Part shown: in pieces, positions 21,344 through 34,917 of the stretch
How positions within the stretch are numbered: position 1 is the first letter of the stretch
Layout of the letters: every line of letters starts with the position of its first letter
Origin: Protopterus annectens
Taxonomy: Eukaryota; Chordata; Ceratodontiformes; Protopteridae
Assembly: GCF_019279795.1 (NCBI RefSeq)
Contig: NC_056740.1
Span: 223,020,774 to 223,084,773 of the forward strand
DNA length: 64,000 nt
Direction of reading: 5' to 3'
The notes under the pieces: generated by a model
Seen by the model: only the letters and a program-made list of their open reading frames with translations
Database searches by the model: none
Told to the model about the DNA's origin: nothing
Translations under genes and position numbers: made by a program

Positions 21344-24184
21344 GGCTAACCCTTCTTTTAAAAGAATGGCTCCTAAAACTACATGGAAATCTACTGAAAA
21401 TCTACTGAAAAACAAAAGAGACTAAAGAATAAATGAGAAATACAGACTGTTTATAAAACAAACTATTATTGTGAACTATGCTTTTATTAACAAGTCTGTT
21501 TTGATATGTTATAAATACAAGGTAAGATATACACTGCTTTTCATATGTTGCATATATATAATGTTTCATTCATAACTTAATTTGGTGTAATATAACATAC
21601 TTAATATACCATCAATATATTTATAATTAACACTTTAAGTATTCATTTTATATAAGTAAGCATACCATATAAAATGCATTACCTCAGTATCTGCTTCATA
21701 GTATAGGATACTACTTAGCTGTATATTACACTTTAATTTCACACAGCTATAATATATACAGTTATAAATATTTAATATTCTATGTAAGATAAAATGAAGG
21801 GATAAATTGGAAAATATAAAGTAAGGAAGGATGGAGGGGAGGGAAAGAAAAGAAAAAATTTTTTTTTTATATATACATATAATTTCCTGTATAGATAGCA
21901 TATTATACATAAGTCTCTCTAAACTCAAAGTAATAACAATGCATAACATACTCAAAGCCTTCTTCTCTCTTCTAATTGCACTTTATTTAAGTCATAGAGA
22001 ATAACATATTCATATAACAGTTTCCATCTCCTTCTAATCATACAGTACTGGTCAGCACTGAGCATAAACTGTGTTACACCCTCAGAGGAGAACAAAAATT
22101 CACAATGTAATTATTAAATATGTACATGATATACATTTGTTCAGGATAGGTAAATGTTGGGACGGTAGTGTAGTATCTGTAGGTTTAAATGCCAATGCAT
22201 ACATTAGCTCCGAGAAGCTGGGAGATTATATGTGTTTCTATTACAAGGCTTATTATTTATATATTAATCTAAACTCTAGGGAATATATATATAGTTAAAA
22301 ATAAACATAAACAAAAATAAACATAGTGCTTTTAAATGACAAAATAGAGCAGTAGGAAAAGTTACAACATTACTTTCATGCTTTGTTTGAAAACTTTTTT
22401 TATGACAGTTTTGCAGTTTCTAGTACGGGAAACAGATATATGCTGATTCACATGTGTAAAAACATTTTTTTTTTTTTACTGAAACTCGGCTGTTTCCCGC
22501 TGAAAAAATAAGGGAGACAACTTTGAACATTCTCCTTACCTTGTGCATTGCTCTCACGAGCTAATTATTCATTTGGAAAACTTTCTACAATTTGTGGAAT
22601 CATCTCTTCTCTCTCTGAACTCCCTCAATGATGTGAAGCAGCTGGATGACGTCATCACGGTGCGACGAACATTTCCAGGAATTTTTACTGTAACTTGGTT
22701 TAACAGTCTTTTTTGTTTTAAATCAACTGTTATTTACTTAAAATGATAATTTATATGGTCGATGACAAGATTACATATTACAATAACATAATATCTTCAT
22801 CTTTTGTGACTTGAAGAAAAAATTACAGAATAGATAAAGGAAGAAAATGTAAAAAGACAAGAGGTGAGAGAGGATATGGTTATGAGAGAACTGTGTGAGT
22901 ATTAAAATGTAAATATCTATGTGCTTTATTCTTAGACCCTACAAGTGTAAATACTGATGGTAACATTCATTTTTGTATGTATGTGTATATGTGTGTATAT
23001 ATGTATAAAGTATTTTTTTTTCTCTCCCTCATCTTTCTTTGAAGTATCACTGCATATTATGATTATGGTTACCATATTCAAAGTTAATATCTTCACAAAT
23101 TTGTGCAATCTTTATATTTGTGTCATAAGTAAGGTTATGCATATCATTTCAGAATGTTTGTTTGCATAGCAAATAATTGAATAATAAAAGTGGTATACTT
23201 AAAAGAACTTTGCAAATAGATATCTTATTTTGCCACTAGTGAAAGCGGTTGTATATACATGTGTTAATAGTGACTACATCCCATTTGGGGATGATACAAT
23301 GTTTATTTAAATGACACACTGTTAATAGTTACACTTACATCTTCTAAATAGTCATTTCAAATATAACTATTTACAAGGGATCCTAACTACATGTTAGCCT
23401 TGTTTTACTTTTTTTTTCTCTCTCTTTCCTCTTGTGTTCATGTATATAAGTTGAAGGGAAGAGATATAACGAGAGTTACAGACATGTTAGTACAAAATAG
23501 AATGACATTTAAACAAACCATGGTTTGAACAATAACATTGTGTCCTGGATAATGTATTATATCTGATAACCTAATAGAAATGTTGTTTATACACACAACC
23601 TCTGTTATCTATGTTAATAGTAAGGCAGTGGGCTAAATTATTTGGTCCTTTTAAATAATCTGTTAGTCATTTGCCTTATTTTGGAATGTAAATAATATTT
23701 TGAATCTATTAGGTTACGTAGGTTTCTAATTAGATATGATATCTATGAATGTATAAACCTTCCAGATAACACTATATTAGGACAATTAATGATTTCATTA
23801 GAATTTGGTTATCTTAATGTTTCTATCTTAAAGTATATAAAGTATGTTATTAGTGGAGTTTGTACTCTGTTGTTACAGTTTAGGGGTTGATCTCAGTGAC
23901 AAATGTCATTGGGATTAGGAGATTATAACTCCAGGTGGGGAGCGTTGGGGTGTTTGTTTTTATCTAGTGTATGTAATGATTTTTTTAAAAAAGAGTTTTT
24001 TGACATCCAGCGTAGCTTATTTACAGAAAATATAGAGAATAAAGCTCAAGGATTACATTTTTTTCGAAAGACATGAGATTTAATATTTTTACTAGGAACA
24101 AATTCACTTTTATGTGGAAATTTTCACATTATACATATGATATTGATATGTTACTATCACATCTTTCAGGTACAATTACGTAAA
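21344..24184. other. Long AT-rich spacer between L1-A ORF1 and ORF2
   Basis: 2.8 kb without a recognisable coding region. It includes an 11-T run near 22467 and a perfect CRE palindrome, GATGACGTCATC, at 22645-22656. From about 23.4 kb the composition is like a LINE 5' region. Several short frames are present but none resembles a known protein. Confidence 0.5.
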
Positions 24185-27100
24185 ATGACTATGTTGAAAG
24201 GTATGTCACTTAACATAAATGGTTTGAACAATCTGTATAAAAGAAGTAATTTATTTAAATATCTAGCTTTTCATAAACCTAATATAGTATTCTTACAAGA
24301 AACCCATTTAACAAAATATACTATTAAATTTCTAGATACAAATAAATACACAAATATAGTAAGCTCAGAGTGTATGAAAAAAGAGGTGTAGCAATATTGT
24401 GGAACAAAACATTACCATTACCCAGAATAATCAAAACATACCAAGACAATAAAGGTTTGCTTTGCTTGGCTGTAATTGAGATGGGTAAGGATCTATATAC
24501 ATTAATAAACTATTGGTTACCTGATATTAAATCAAATAGTTTCACTATCTAAGGAGCATATCATTATGGCAGGTGACTACAACTGTATCTTAGACCCTAA
24601 AAATACAACCACTTCAGGAAAAAGCAAAATTATTGCACAAGCTAAACAACTTATAAATTTCATAAACTTATACCTACTCAAAGACATACATCATTTTGTG
24701 GATCATAACTCATTACAATACACATTCTATTCTAATAGATACAAAACATATTCTAGAATTGATGGAACTGTTCTTTTCACACAGATAATGAATAACCTGA
24801 CCAATAGCAAAATTATATCCTGCCCAATCTCGGACCATAATACTATCATATTTGAACTTAATATTAATAACACACATAGTGTCCAAGTTAAAGGGATTCC
24901 AGCATATCTCACACAACTTAAAGATTTTCAATTATTCATTACAGAAGAGGCACAAAACTTCATTAATATAAACTCAGCATCAGACACACATGATATATTT
25001 AGTTGGGATGCTCTAAAATCATTTTTATATGGACAGATAAACAAATGGTTTCATAATAACATGAAAATATGGGATAAAGATATAAGAATAATACAGGATA
25101 AACTGGACTCACTATACACAAATAATAAAGACAACTTGTCTTCAAAGAATATAAGGGATGAGCTATACAAACTAAATGAGGAATATAGATCTATCCTACA
25201 TCATAAAACAAAGATAACATTAGAACAATATAGGTTTCTTGTTTATTCTGTAAATCCTAAATATCTATCAAACCTTAAGAATAAGACCAAAATATTAAAT
25301 AAATATAATTATATTAAAGAAACACATTCTGCAAAAAAGAAAAGAGAAGTACATAGTATGCAAGATATATTAGAAGAGTTTAGATGTCACTTTCATGAAA
25401 TTAATCCACACAACAAATTCAAACACAAGATAACATAAGAGATTATATTAACAAGAATATGTATATAATAAACTAAACAAACAACAAATAGAAGTTATTT
25501 ATAAACAGATTACTTTATCAGATATACAAAGTCAAGTAAGTAAGCTTAAACTAAAAAAAGCTCCAGGTAACGATGGAATTATTCCTGAAATATATAAGAT
25601 AATGCCCAAAATGGCTATTTCCTTACTACACAAAGTATATAATTGGACCCAAAATAATAATATTACACCCCCATCCTGGAAATATACAATTATATCCCCT
25701 ATTTTAAAATCAAATAAAGACCCAAAATGATGTTCCTCATACAGACCAATATCTTTACCGAACATCAATTATAAGATGTTTATGAATATATTCTCAGAAA
25801 GATTGAAGAAATTCTTACCCCACTTAATAGATGAAGACCAGACAGGATTTATAACTAACAGAAGTACTTTTGATAATATAAAATGAACCCTATCTATTAT
25901 AGACTTCTCACAATGGAAGAAAAGGAACTTATCATTAATTAGTCTTGATATTAATGCGGTCTTTGATTCTATTAACTGGATCTATCTATTTACTCTTTTG
26001 GAATGCTTACATTTTTCATATAATTTTATTAATCTTCTAAAACATTTATATGAAGAAACCTATGCATATATCAAAATAGGGTCATATATTTCCAATAAAC
26101 TATCTATTACAAAAGGCACCAAACAAGGATGTCCTCTCTCTCCTCTACTATTTACTTTGATCATGGAACCCTGGGCAAATGAAATAAGAAACAATAAAGA
26201 AATAGAGGGTTTGGAAATGGATAAAGACAATATAGCCAAAATCCAGCTGTTTGCGGATAATGTTCTTATCACCTCGAATTGAAATGACTCCTCATTCATG
26301 TCATTATATGAATTAATTAAAACATTTCAAATGATGCCTGGTCTATCATTCAATGACAATAAAACAAAAATTCTACTCATATATCCTAATAATAAAAAAA
26401 AAAAAAGGATGATAGGAAATAATACATATCACATTGCTAATGCAGATCAAATCACATATTTTGGAATCATTCTTGCCAAAGACGTTAAATCAATAATTCA
26501 ATTAAACTATAACAAATGTTTACAGAATATCCAAGAATTATTTTCAAAATGGTATACAATAATATTTACTACTGAAGAAGTACTAACCATTACAAAAATT
26601 ATAATTCTACTTAAAATCTCATACATAATACAATCCATTCAAATTCTACCCTCAAAAAGGTTTATAAATAAACTAAACACTTTAATACTAAGATTCTTTT
26701 GGTCACAAAAAAACCCCTAGAATTACTATTAATCAACATACTAACAGCTGGAAGAATGGTGGAATTGCTTTCCCAGATCTAAATCTCTATTCGATTTCCG
26801 CTATAATCAGATCAATTTCTTAGCTCTTAGATATAATCTATTTAGCTAAATGGAAATCTTTATGGGAAGTATCAGCCATGAAACTTATAACGAGACCAAC
26901 ATATCAAGTAGAATTCATAAACACACCTTTTATATGGCTCTTAAAAGAATATTTTATCACACATACTAATCCTAATCATACTGCCAGTTACATACATAAT
27001 AATTAACTTTAGAAACTTTATATATAAACATGTTAAATATAAAGACTACTTTTTGTTATTTCCTATAGCATATACACATGAGACTTTTGTTATCTCAGAT

Positions 27101-28001
27101 ATTAACATTTCTCAACTGAAAAACAATGAACTCAAATACTGGTTCCAGCTAACTTATGAATACAAGACTAGTTCAATGGATCATATTATACAGGAATATA
27201 AACTTAATAATTCCTCATGGTTAGATTTACAAACACTTATACTATATCTTGATAATAAGCTGAAACTAGCTTCACCAACTAGCAAACATGACACCAAGAT
27301 ATTATTACAATTTCTTCAGTCAACAGTATTACACCAGCATATATATTCAGGTAGTCTCTCCTTTATTTATAGACTTTTAAGAGAAGAAACATTTTCTTGC
27401 ACACATAACTACTGGAGTTATTATAGTTTAATTACTCATAATTCCCCAAGTGAGCAAGATAAGGTTAATATGCTGCAATCAGCTGGGAAAACATATTTTT
27501 TCTTTGAAATGGAAGATTTACACATGTAGATTCATGAATAGATCCTTTTATACACCACAAATAATGGACAAAATTAATAAAAAACAGAACATCTGTAATA
27601 GACGCAATTCTAATGTAGATATTAACTGGGCACATATTTTTTTTGACTGTCCAACCTTAAATATCTTTTGGAATAAAGTAAATGACTTTTTACAAGAACT
27701 TTTTTCAGACAACTTCATATTGAATACATCATTAATCATATTTAATACACCTGTTCCACAATGTGTTAGGAAAACCAAATGCTCATTACTATGGACTATA
27801 TTGGCAGTGGCTAGAAAGATCATAACAAAAAATTGGATTTTAAAACATCCTCCTACATTCTCTGAGTTTACTAATTTATTAAAAGAAGTTAGTCATTTAC
27901 AGATAAGAACCATAACCTCTAGAACATCTAGAAAGACATATGAATATCATTTATGGGTTAACTTACAAAATATGTTGGAAAAAAATGATCCTTTTGCATA
28001 A
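24185..28001 (+). pseudogene. L1-A ORF2: endonuclease and reverse transcriptase, interrupted
   Basis: The AP-like endonuclease is shown by MSLNINGLNN, VFLQETHL, RGVAILWN, MAGDYNCILDP, YSRIDGTV and CPISDHNTI, which are its active-site blocks in order. The reverse transcriptase follows with YRPISLPNINYKMFMNI, DQTGFITNRST, LDINAVFDSINW, KGTKQGCPLSPLLF and QLFADNVLI. The catalytic FADD reads FADN and the motif A Asp-Lys-Ala reads INAVFDS, so the polymerase is damaged as well as interrupted. At least six frame breaks or stops lie along it (for example near 24390, 25436, 25730, 26282 and 26718). The C-terminal part ends with ISRTSRKTYEYHLWVNL-type residues at 28001. Confidence 0.82.
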
Positions 28002-28249
28002 AGGTAATTGACTTTCCTTGTCATTCATGAGAACAAGTTACAAAAGGAAGGTTATAGTGTATGTTAATGTATAAATACTGGATGTCTATGTACATACTTT
28101 AGTTTGTTTGCTTTGTTATTCATATATTCATATTTAAATGCTTGAAATATATGTTATCAATTTGTAAATCTATAATGTAAATTATCTTATATATGTCTAT
28201 GTGATTGTTTTCATTATAATAAAAATCAATAAAACTGTTTAAAAAAAAA

Positions 28250-29468
28250 CACAGAAGTGGCCTAGCACTTCCATGGTATTTTCCCAAACTAGGCCCTTTG
28301 TAATATTGGGACACCAGTCTAGAGACTGATGAAGGTGCTGCTAAGGTCTTACATTTTGGCAGCACTTAGGTAAGTGACAAAACATTTGGTACTTTAGAAA
28401 TAACTTGCATCCCTATTTTTGAGTCTTTTAAGCTGTAGTATCCTACTAAAATCTGAAATAGAAAAGGTAGGCTTTTTTCCTTAAAGTCCCTCACAGCCTC
28501 TTTTGAGCATTCCAGTTTCCCTCTGTAAGATTTCACCACCTTATTACTTTTCCCTGTTTATCACTAGACTCCCTGGACCTCTTTTGCAAGAAAAATGGGA
28601 AGTTTAACTCAAAAGTAAGAAAAATTTATTATTTTGTGGTTAAAAATTGGACTACAGTCTGTCACAACCATTATCAGAAAAAGTAATTTTTGATTGAAGA
28701 TCTCTGAAGAAAAATAAGTCATTAAAAGTCAGACTACTGCAGAGTCAAACCAGGATGTGAACTACTCAAAGCAGTGAAAAGAGCTAAAGAAAACATGCAT
28801 CAGTGTTGACTTTATATGGAAACCTCACAAAAACAAAAATAAGGAATGATGGCACAAGACCATTGTTGACCTTCATATAGACTGATTCAGAGCTACTGAA
28901 CGTTTTGCGAAGGAAAGAATATATATATAATGTGGATAACACCCAATGTTATGGTTTACTGCTTCACTGATCATCCTCAAGGAAGATAGCTTGGAAGACC
29001 TAGATATCCACTACAGGCAGGACAACTGATTAGCACTCACATTACAATAAAATGATAAATGGAGAAATGGGTTAAAGTAGCCCACGTATCCTACTTTAAC
29101 ACTAGGCAAAACTGTCAGATGAGCAGATGCCAATCATTCTGGAATGATGTCAACTTTTTGGCATACTGAAGAAAGAAATTTAAACAAATCTTACTGCAAA
29201 TCAATGAGGTCAGCCAGCTGCCTTCAGCCACCTATACTAATTAATATGCTCAGCTTCTTTTCAACTAAGAGGCTTTAAGAACCAGGTATGTCATCCATAG
29301 AGTCTCCCTGCAACACTTGACACTTTGCATGACTTACTCTTTCTCAGTACCTTGCCATCTCCCTATCTGACAACAGTCAAGTCTTAAGATTCTAAGCAGT
29401 ATCAGCAGCCATGATGTCTTATGTCCAAAATGTATTTAAGTGCATGCAGTATTTTTACTGTTATACAG
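28250..29468. other. Unassigned DNA between L1-A and DIRS-B
   Basis: A PLE-tail-like string (GATGAAGGTGCTGCTAAGG) lies at about 28328. The remainder has no frame, repeat end or RNA gene that I can support. Confidence 0.45.
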
Positions 29469-29690
29469 GAAAGTTGTGTAAAATCTTACCATAACCATAG
29501 ATGTCCTTCTCTTCCATGTTGCAGTATTCTTCATGTGGGTTTACAATTCTTCCTCTCTATTTCTTCCAGCCAGGTTTCCAAAGATTTTCAGTCCCTCTAG
29601 GTGCAGCGGATGTCTGAGTTCGCAGCAGGAATGTGGGCCATAAAAGTGAAGTCTGCACTCACTAGTCCTCAGAACCTAAAAGAGGCCCCA
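29469..29690. repeat. DIRS-B terminal inverted repeat (element 3' end)
   Basis: Contains CCATGTTGCAGTATTC and AGTCCCTCTAGGTGCA. It pairs with the complement of about 34750-34917. Confidence 0.85.
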
Positions 29691-29779
29691 GCTGTAGCCA
29701 GTCCTATAAGGGCATAGCCTGTCCAGTGTCACCCAGGAGAGCAAGTGCAGTCTGACAAGAGGGGAGGTTGGAAAGGAAG

Positions 29780-29882
29780 GAATACTGCAACACGGAAGTG
29801 AAGAACATATATGGCTATGCTAAGATTTTATACAACTTTCCTATGTCCTTCTATTCCAGTGTTGCAGTATTCTACATGTGGG
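29780..29882. repeat. DIRS-B internal complementary region
   Basis: Holds GAATACTGCAACA and, facing it, TGTTGCAGTATTC, corresponding to the two outer ends joined head to head, as in DIRS-A. Confidence 0.8.
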
Positions 29883-30121
29883 TAAGTGCCAAAGCTCACT
29901 AAGGATTGGGGGGGGGTGGCCTAGAAGATGTTTCCACTAATCTGTGTAGGACAGCCATGGCAAACCCTGCCCTAGCCCTGGAGATGGTCCAATTTGTAGT
30001 GTTTGGTAAAGGTGTGCACTGAGGACCAAGTAGCTGCCTCAAGTATGGCGTTGGTGTCTAACCCCTTAAAATAGGCTCCAAAAGAGGCCATTGCTCTGGT
30101 GGAGTGGGCTTTGACATTGCC

Positions 30122-31020
30122 CTACAAGGTCTTCCCATGGTATAGGTAACAGAAGGAAATGGCCCTGGAGATACAGGCCGAGATGGTCTGTTTGCTCACA
30201 GCTTTCCACAGGGCTCTGGGGTGGAAGGAGACAGACAGTTTGTCAGATTTCCTAAAAGGTTTGGTTTTATGAAGATAAAACCTAAGTTGTCTGTGGACGT
30301 CTAGGGAATGAAGTACTCTCTCACTATCCCCCTGTGGGTTAGGGAAGATGGTAGGCAAGTGGATGGCTTGGTCAAGGATAGGTCATTCACTACTTTGGGA
30401 GTGAATGACGGGTTAGTCCTGAGAGTCACCCTGTCCAGGTGGAAGACTAAAAATGGTGGTGTAGCCATAAGAGCTTGCAATTCTGAGACCCTTCTGGCTG
30501 AGGTCAGAGCTACCAATAAAACAGTTTTCCATGTGCAAACCTTTATGGGAGCTTTGCTGGCTCAAAGGGGGCTAGAGTGAGTTTTTCTAATACATAGTTA
30601 AGGTCCCAGGGTGAGGGTATTCTGGGTGGTCTCAAGTGCAGTACCCCTTTGAGGAACAGTTTAGTGGGGAGTCTGGATACAAGGGGAGGCTCCAGAGGAA
30701 GGCAGAGATAGCACATAAATGTCCTTTCACAGATGAGTATGACAGCCTGTCTGCATAAGTTCACACAGGTAAGACAGACATAGGGATACCACTCTCCAGC
30801 AGGTCCAACTGTCTTTTGTGACACCAAATGGAGAACCTTTTCCATTTAGAGAGAGAGGATTTCCTTGTGTTGGGTTTCCTGGCCTCCTGCAGGACAGTGA
30901 GCATGTCCTTGTTGTATAGGTGTCTGAAGGGGATCGTAATCCTATCAGCCACAGGGCGAGGTGCAAGGATTGCCACTGTGGGTGTATCTGAGTCCTCTTG
31001 TTCTGTGTGAGCAGATCCAC
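30122..31020 (-). other. DIRS-B tyrosine recombinase region
   Basis: LFLKGVLHLRPPRIPSPWDL (linker to the catalytic domain), then VALTSARRVSELQAL, with the first catalytic Arg of tyrosine recombinases in the RRxSEL context typical of DIRS, then LDRVTLRTNPSF and SLDVHRQLRFYL. The same strings appear in the fragment at 61.9-62.7 kb. Fossil. Confidence 0.8.
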
Positions 31021-31518
31021 TGAAGGGGTAAATTATGGTGATTGCCCTTGGACAGATGAAGAAGAAGAGGGAAACAGTGCTGTCTTGGCCAGTAGGGAGT
31101 CACCAGCAAGATTTTGGACAAGTCCAGCTGAATTTTCAGCAGGACCCTTTCTGTCAGTGGGAAGGGGGAAATGCATACAGGAATTTCCTCTTCCAGGTCA
31201 TCGAGAAGGCATCTGTTGCTAATGCCTTCGGGTCTGGTGTCCTGGTGAAATAGCCAGGAAGCTGCCTGTTTATGAAGGAGGTGAACAGGTCTATCTCTGG
31301 AATACCCCAAGTGTGGACCATAGTCAGGAAAACATCTCTTTGCAGCATCCATTCCTGGTTGTTTAAAGTAGTTCTGCTAGGTAATCTGCCTGGACGTTGT
31401 GCACAGATGGGATGTCAGCTACCTGGTGGGTGATCCCCTGTGAGGCAGCCAGTTCCCACACCTGCAGAGCTAGTCTGCAGAGAAGGTAGGACTTGGTCCT
31501 TCCTTGCTTGTTGAGATA

Positions 31519-32620
31519 TCAAAGGACTGTGGTGTTATCTGTGAATATCTTTAGAGGGCCCTGCTCTAGGTATGGCTGGAAGGCCTGTAGAGCCAGGAGA
31601 ATGGCCCTCATTTGCCTCATGTTTATGTGGTCTTGTCTGATTCTGTTTGTCCACAAACTTTGTACCTTCATTTTTCCCAGAGTTGCTGCCCAGCCCAGGT
31701 CTGAGGCATCTTTGTACATGGTCTGGGAGGGAGAGGGTGCTTGCAGAGGCAGACCTGGGTTTTGGACTACCTGAGCCACCCACCATCTCAGTTCCTGATG
31801 TAAGCAGGGGAGCAACGGGATCCTGAACTCTTGTGGCTGGGAGTATTGGGTCCACACTGACCGGAGGTACCATTGAAGTTTCCTCATGTGAATCCTTTCT
31901 AGAGGCAACATGTGAATGGTATCTGCCATGTAACCTAGAAGTCTCAGAAATTGTCTTGCAGTCAGTTCTGTTGATTGTATAGCAGACAAAAGGTGGTTTT
32001 GAAGGGATACCACCTTTTCTGCTGGAAGAAAGGACTTAATGAGTTCTGTCCTGATTCTGCAACTCAGAAAGACAATATCCTGTGTGGGGTTGAGGTGGGA
32101 CTTTGGGAAATTGATCAAGAACCCTAGAGACTGGAGGATAACCAGAAAGTCCCAGGAGTGGCTTTGAAGAGTCTCCTTGTCTTTTGCCTGGACTAGGAGG
32201 TCATCTAGGTAATGGAATGCCTGGATTTCCTTTTCCCTGCAGAAGATGAAGACCAGAGCAAGGCATTTTGTAAATATCCTGGGTGCAGTAGAAAGCCCAA
32301 AGGACAAGGCACCTAACTGAAAGTGAAACTGGCCTGCCAGGAACCTCAGGTATTTCTTGTAAGCGGGCTTTATAAGTATGTGATGGTAAGCATCTTTTAT
32401 GTCCAGGGTTACCATGAACCCCTGTGGAAGGATGAGTGGAAGGGGAGTAGGCAGAATGAGCATCCTGAAAGTAAGGACCTTTAGGAAGAGGTTGAGGCAA
32501 GAGAGGTCTAGAATTGGCCTCCATGGGCCTTCTTATCTGGGTACCAAAAAGATTCTGTAATAGAATACTTTTCTTTTTGCTTGTGCTGGAACTGGCTGTA
32601 TAGTGCCCGGAAGAAGTAGG
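31519..32620 (-). other. DIRS-B reverse transcriptase and RNase H region
   Basis: FMVTLDIKDAYHHILI (RT motif A), FHFQLGALSFGLSTAPRIFTK (motif B) and FHYLDDLLVQA (YxDD) stand in order, then a thumb with RLLGYMADTIHMLP, then RNase H with MYKDASDLGWAATLG and LKIFTDNTTVL. All blocks expected of a DIRS polymerase are present. Fossil. Confidence 0.85.
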
Positions 32621-32899
32621 GTTTGTAGAACCTGATGGAAGAGGGGTAGTTAACTGAGGTGAGGCTGTGGGATGCCCATCATTGATGGGGGCATAATCCA
32701 GGACATGAAGTATCCATCCTGTAGGATGAACAGGATCTATTTGTCTGTGGTAATGAGTGACCATGCAGGGAGACAGTAAGAGAGACAGGTAGAAAGGGGG
32801 GGGTGGGGGCCCAAATTTTGGCAGGCAGTTAGAGACTACCTGCCCTATCAGGAAAGGGACACCTTTGGCTGGAAGACTAAGATGGTCTAGTCTGAGGAG

Positions 32900-34314
32900 G
32901 CTGTCTTCTAGGGGGTCTTCTAGACCAGGGAGCAGCAGGCCTTAAGGACTTCCTGATAAATTAGGTCTTAGATGGGTAGTTCCTCTGGAAGAGGCGAGAC
33001 CAGGATATGTTTTAAGTCCTGTAATTCTTTACATTTCAGTTGTAAACATTTGAATAGGTCAGCCACTTTTGCTCCAAAAAGTGCTGAGTGGTCCAAAGGT
33101 ACGTCCAGGAGTTTGGCCCTGAAGTCATCTGGGAGAGGCTGTAGTCACAGCCATGAGTATCTTCTTAATACTGAAGTTGATGTAGCTGACCTGGCTGAGG
33201 CTTCAGCTGCATCATAGCTACATCTCAGGGAGTGTCTATTCACTTGAGAGATGAGTGCCATCAGTGAAGACAGGAAGGCCTTGATTGCACAGTCAGGGAT
33301 GTCTTCTAACTCTTTAAAGGCCTTGTCCAGGAGAGCTAAAGAGTATTTGGTCATATGTGTTTGGTAGTTTGTGGCTATAAATGAGAGAGTGGGCGAAGTA
33401 TAAATTTTCTTTCCCAACTTCTCCATGGTCTGGCTGTCTTTATTAGCTGGGAGGATAATAATGGTAGGCAGAAGTTTGGAGGCCCTGTCCATAGAGACGG
33501 AAATAGTGGCTGGGTCAGCAGGAGGGCACTTAAAAATAAATTTTTCTGTCTCAGGGACTTTATACGGTCTGTCTGCTCTCCAAGGAATCAGAGGTTGGGA
33601 GTCTGGGCTAGTGGCGGCTGAGGCACAGCCATCTAGAAAGGCAGGTTGAATAGGAGGAATAGCAGAAGGACTAGGAGTGTCCATTTGAATAAGGTCATAA
33701 AACCTTTTCTGAACATCAGACATATCCGAGGATTGCCACTTAAAGTGGTCTTTCATTTTATTAACAGTTTCCCCAAAAGTAAGATCCTCTACAGGGGAGT
33801 CAGGTTCAACAGAGCCCTCCTCAGGAGAACTGTATCCCAAGGGGGATGAGATCTGGGAGGGGTAGGAAAGAGAGTTCTCAGAGGAGTCAGAGAATTCCTC
33901 TTCCTCAGGCTGCTCTACCCTCCTTTCCCAGGTTGGAGGTCTGGGACTAAGGAGGGGAGGATCAGTGGCAGAGGGTTCTGCTGAAAGCCTGAGGGCCATA
34001 AAAGCATTGAACAAATTCTGGCTGAAGGCCTGACAATCTGGCATGCTTTCAGAGGTAGGAGTGAGGTTTCTAGTCTTTTTTTGTTTTTTCTTTAAAGGCC
34101 TAGCCAGAGTCTGGCTAGGAATAGACCTAGGGTCACCGATCAGGAAAGCAGAGATGGCATCCAGTGAGCCCCGACTGAATGCTGGTTCCTCCACCTGGCA
34201 TCTAGAGAAGGCACTGGTAAATCCTCTTAGGGACGTGTCGTCCGCTTGAGATGTTGTGGCTTCCTCAGAGGTACCTGCTATATCTGTATTGGAGGATGCC
34301 GGATCCTCAGTCAA
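32900..34314 (-). other. DIRS-B gag-like region
   Basis: A long open stretch with an acidic Ser/Pro-rich middle, then MSDVQKRFYDLIQMDTP and DRPYKVPETEKFIFKCPP, a block also present in DIRS-C, and an alpha-helical C-terminal part ending SVLRRYSWL. DIRS gag products are thought to package the RNA; the fold is not established here. Fossil. Confidence 0.68.
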
Positions 34315-34749
34315 GCTGACATTGGCTACAGACTGAGGAATGGCGGAAAGAGATGCAGCAGAAGTAGGCCGTGAGGACTTGGCCTCTTCCTAGGCTTTTC
34401 GGACAGGGTGTCGGCTGTGGCCTCCATTCCAAATGCTTAATGTTTCAAGTGCTGATTCTCTAAGTACAGGTTTAGGGCTTGCAAATGGCGGCATAAGTCT
34501 TAGGGGCAAACAATCGGCAAATGGCGCAGTTCTCATGATCGTATTCTCTGCCAAAAGAGGCACTGGTCATGCATGTCTTTGTGGGGAATCTGCTGGCTGC
34601 ACTTGCCCTTACTGGATGACATTAACAGATTATAATAATCAAGTAGGACTGAAATAATCCCCAATGGGGTACTTAACTGAATCTTTTTCAATCCAAGATC
34701 CTCGAGATGCAGGAGCACCTGGTGTACGACTGGCAGCTGAAAAGTTCTG

Positions 34750-34917
34750 AGGGCTGGTGCGTGCGAGCGTCACTTTTATGGCCCATGTTCCTGCTGCCAC
34801 GTCAGATGTCTGATGCACCTAGAGGGACTGAACATCTTTGGAAACCTGGCCAGAAGAACTGGAGAGGAAGAAGGGTAAACCCACATGTAGAATACTGCAA
34901 CATTGGAATAGAACATT
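34750..34917. repeat. DIRS-B terminal inverted repeat (element 5' end)
   Basis: Complement of the repeat at 29469-29690; it contains ATACTGCAACATTGGAATAG at its outer edge. Confidence 0.85.

Larger units (their letters stand above)
20400..28249 (+). mobile_element. L1-A: Tx1/L1-type LINE
   Basis: ORF1-like and ORF2-like regions in the same orientation, followed by a 240-bp 3' UTR with two AATAAA signals and a short A run at 28240-28248. This is the L1 arrangement, but the 2.8 kb between the ORFs is far longer than the usual short spacer, so the ORF1 part may belong to another copy. ORF2 covers endonuclease, reverse transcriptase and C-terminus with stops and frameshifts, so it is inactive. 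The residues resemble Tx1-like L1s of amphibians and fishes more than mammalian L1; this rests on memory of the family. Confidence 0.75.
29469..34917 (-). mobile_element. DIRS-B: DIRS-type retrotransposon, complete outline
   Basis: Minus strand, 5.4 kb, with inverted repeats at both ends, an internal complementary region near its 3' end (about 29780-29882) and all three coding regions: gag (about 34.3-32.9 kb), RT-RNase H (about 32.6-31.5 kb) and recombinase (about 31.0-30.1 kb). It is the best kept DIRS in the window, broken in only a handful of places, with long open stretches and more GC than its surroundings. It is probably much younger than DIRS-A, but still a fossil. It is a separate subfamily, as its end sequences differ from DIRS-A and resemble those of DIRS-C. 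Confidence 0.87.
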
